Assembly: GCA_009602725.1 (NCBI GenBank)
Contig: WELB01000051.1
Location: 461,185 to 485,835, forward strand
Source: Spirogloea muscicola
Taxonomy: Eukaryota; Streptophyta; Zygnematophyceae; Spirogloeales; Spirogloeaceae
Length of the DNA: 24,651 nucleotides
Direction of reading: 5' to 3'
This document shows positions 18,193 to 24,651 of the stretch, in pieces. Position 1 is the first letter of the stretch; each line of letters opens with the position of its first letter. The translations under genes and the position numbers were made by a program. The notes under the pieces are model-generated. The model was not told the origin of the DNA, ran no database searches, and saw only the letters and a list, made by a program, of their open reading frames with translations.

Positions 18193-18449
18193 CAAGCTGC
18201 AGGCGGCCAGCTTCTATGACCTCACTCACAGATCAGCACTGTAGTGCACCAGCGTGCACTCGTGCCGACCTTGCTGGGCCTTTCATGTGGCCCAGCACGC
18301 CACTTAGTGTCCTACGTCACCACCTTCCAGTCGCGCTCGAAGGGCAAGACAGCCGCTCATGAACACACGTCCAAAATCCAAGCCAAGCCAAGCTCGAGAT
18401 CCAAGTGAGGTGGAGAACCGTATGCACATTACAATCTCATTTTCACTGT

Positions 18450-18454
18450 TGTAA
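18450..18454 (+). promoter_or_regulatory. Possible polyadenylation signal (TGTAA) for GT77
   Basis: TGTAA, the usual chlorophyte poly(A) signal, about 258 bases after the TAG at 18192. A five-base motif is expected by chance at this density, so confidence is low. Confidence 0.25.
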
Positions 18455-18935
18455 GCCACGGGGTGTGCCACTGCCAGCCTAGCCAGAGCGGCGTGGCTAG
18501 GGGTAATCGAGAGTATACAATTGGGTGTTGTGTAGATAACCTATCTGGTAATCTTTCTGATAATTTTATCGAGAGTTCAGTACTGGTGTTGAGCCATCTG
18601 CACCTTCTCTGTCATCCAACAAGTGACAATTGCAAGGGAGTACAGGCTTGAGCGATTCGACTACAAGAGAGACGCACTTTGATCTCCACATCCCCGTGTG
18701 GCCCTATTGTGGTCCAGGTTCGGTGAAAAGGAAATCTTTATTATTGGCAAGCCAGGGTTAGAAACGATCTGTATTGCTGGTTGACGCGATTCAGACTTTT
18801 CCTCTGCAATGTGATCGCATCCAGTGATACAGTAAGCTAGCTCAGGCAGAGCCTGTCAAGAACCAAGCCCTCAAAGAGTCGCCGAGAAGGGTATGGGATG
18901 TATTCGGGATGACAGGGGGAGGACTGCATGGGGTA

Positions 18936-19150
18936 AGAGGTCGTGTATTAGAAAGAAATGTAGGCCAAATGGCCAGGTACAAAGGCAAGCACATCTAAAA
19001 ATCTACATAACCTACAGCAGATTGACCCGCTCAATAACCACGGGTCAAAACATAAAGGTCACTACTCGATGCATGAATACTAGATGCCAGGAACGGAGCC
19101 CTTCTGCCACCTACTAGAGCTCGCTCAGCTTTCTGGTGCAAGGCACTAGC
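18936..19150 (-). repeat. Dispersed repeat, body, tail and 3' block
   Basis: Minus strand: TTGCACCAGAAAGCTGAGCG (readable HQKAERAL), tail SDLYVLTRGY plus TGA ending at 19031, then GCGGGTC, ATGTGCTTGCCTTTGTACCT, and GGCCTACATTTCTTTCTAAT ACACGACC. The last block matches 6780-6806 on the plus strand and the whole matches the plus-strand copy at 13780-13990. No clear head is seen beyond 19150. Confidence 0.72.
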
Positions 19151-19986
19151 CTGAGCACGCTGCAAACAGGCCGAAACTTGTCGTCGCAAGAGCGACAGAT
19201 ATGCAGCTGGCAAACCCATCTCAGCCGGAAACACATCTGCACGTCGAGTGTAGCCTAGATTGGCAATGTTTTGAAGCAGAGTGTGGAAGCGAGGACCCAG
19301 ACAGCCAAAGATGTCGATTGCAGCTGGCAGGAGTTGATCGCATTGGGGGTAATCGGAGTAATGCCGCAGTTTTCTTTGCTCTGCTCCGCCCACTGCGTGC
19401 CCAGCAATGTGTGTTGCTGCTGGGCCTTTATATGCCTCCGTAACAACAACGTCGACCAGGGCCCGTGGTCCTCCACCAGGTTGCAGAGGGAGCTTAATGA
19501 GGAGCTCTGCAACAAGCCCAGCATGCAACAAAAGTACTCGCATTTGCCGGCAGGGCAAGGAACGGTTTCTTCAAGAGTGGCAAGAAGGAACGCTGTATAT
19601 GTGTAGCAGAGAGACCTCGCACTGCCAATCCAGGTCAATGTTGTGCTCTGTATAAGCAGAAATATTATGTATCTGCAGACAAATTTGCAAGTTTGATGGC
19701 CCATGCATTATCTTGTACATGTGCATTTTCTTATTGCGAAGTTGATAAGCACTCAGTGGGGACCAATCAAGTTGTATTATGACTCATTAGAGCTTTGCAG
19801 CGGCGACGCAGGTCACTCGCACATCGATCAGCTCTGGTAATGCATTGACGCTCTGCTGACATCAATTTGTACAGCTGCTTTGGAAGTAGGATAATGAAAT
19901 AATGGTTATATCGATAAAAACACCCGTCAAATCAATGCAGACTCTGTTGTCGAGCAAGCAATGGATGTCACAGAAAAATTGGTGTA

Positions 19987-24166
<4,180 letters not shown>

Positions 24167-24582
24167 AGACCTCCCTCACTTCGCCAGGGGCCCTCAAGTT
24201 GTGCGCAGCCCTGCACAGCCAGCGTGCTGCACAGATTCCTGCACCGCCGACGCCGCCCGGCGCCGCCGCCGCCGTCGTCGCCGGCGGCGGCGGCTTTGCG
24301 GGAGGCGGCGGCGGCGCGGGTGGCAGGGAGGCCGTGGGAGTAGACGGTAGGACGGTGTCGTTTCAGCAGCCACTCTTTCACAATAGCGGGAACGAGGGGA
24401 ACGAAGGGGCACCACGTTAGCCGCCTCAGAGGCAGGGCTCCCGCGTCGGATCCCACATGGCCGAGTCGCCCGTCTCACTGTCAGCTACCCAGTTGTCATT
24501 GCGTTCATTCCTCGTCTGGCTGTGCGCTTCAAGTCCGTTGGCCCCCCCCTCCCCTCCCCCCCCCCCGGCGGCGGCCCCTCTG

Positions 24583-24583
<1 letters not shown>
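24167..24583. other. HAM1: 5' flank of the MYST gene, GC-rich
   Basis: It holds a (CCG/CGG)n stretch at about 24244-24322 and a C-rich run at 24541-24567. No gene is recognisable. It presumably contains the MYST promoter and 5' UTR; no TATA box stands out on the minus strand. Confidence 0.6.

Positions 24584-24651
<68 letters not shown>
24584..24651. repeat. 68-base T homopolymer to the window end
   Basis: Uninterrupted T from 24584 to the last base, preceded by a C-rich run. This may be the poly(A) end of an inserted element in minus orientation, or a homopolymer artefact at a contig end. The sequence alone cannot decide. Confidence 0.95.

Larger units (their letters stand above)
18193..19986. 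other. Intergenic region between convergent GT77 and MYST genes
   Basis: No recognisable coding sequence. The two genes converge here, so their 3' UTRs lie inside. A repeat copy occupies about 18936-19150. The rest (18193-18900 and 19150-19980) shows nothing I can name apart from short non-conserved ORFs. Confidence 0.75.

Noticed and set aside
19031-19558. 175-codon minus-strand ORF
   Set aside because: Its C-terminal part is the dispersed-repeat tail and the rest is unlike any family I know. Treated as repeat plus chance ORF.

Overview
This window is nuclear DNA from a photosynthetic eukaryote, most likely a chlorophyte green alga (a trebouxiophyte-like genome is my guess; the clade cannot be fixed from the sequence alone). 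The genes are dense in short spliceosomal introns (mostly GT-AG). Two of them encode plant-type plastid GTPases, and the MYST acetyltransferase and GT77 glycosyltransferase also have plant-like layouts. Degenerate plant-type telomere motifs (CCCTAAA-like) occur in introns.

Layout. (1) 22-4863, plus strand: NOA1/RIF1, a circularly permuted YqeH-family GTPase needed for plastid ribosome biogenesis, in about 13 exons. (2) 4864-7433: no gene; a cluster of dispersed repeat copies with inverted-repeat heads in both orientations. (3) 7434-12295, plus: TypA/BipA translational GTPase, in about 13 exons, with a transit-peptide-like first exon containing one unresolved base (N, 7646). (4) 12296-14440: no gene; more copies of the repeat family. 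(5) 14441-14569, plus: first exon of TFIIA gamma only. Its remainder is missing, and an N follows at 14743. (6) 14744-18192, plus: a two-domain GT77-type glycosyltransferase whose 5' end is missing at that same N. (7) 18193-19986: no gene; one more repeat copy. (8) 24166-19987, minus: a complete 14-exon MYST histone acetyltransferase (HAM/Esa1/Tip60 type, 504 residues). (9) 24167-24651: GC-rich simple repeats, then 68 T's to the window end.

NOA1 and TypA both act on the plastid translation machinery and lie side by side in the same orientation. The other genes (general transcription, cell-wall or glycoprotein glycosylation, chromatin acetylation) look like ordinary neighbours. All exon joins were worked out by hand from splice motifs, frame and remembered family features. 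The TypA and MYST models and the readable part of GT77 keep frame throughout. NOA1 has one problematic junction.

The least ordinary content is a dispersed repeat family with three recognisable blocks: a short imperfect inverted-repeat head, a tail that can be read as SDLYVLTRGY followed by a stop, and a downstream block. It recurs at 5-7.3 kb, 13.5-14.3 kb, 18.9-19.15 kb and inside a TypA intron. The broken TFIIA gamma/GT77 junction at the N is the main assembly concern.
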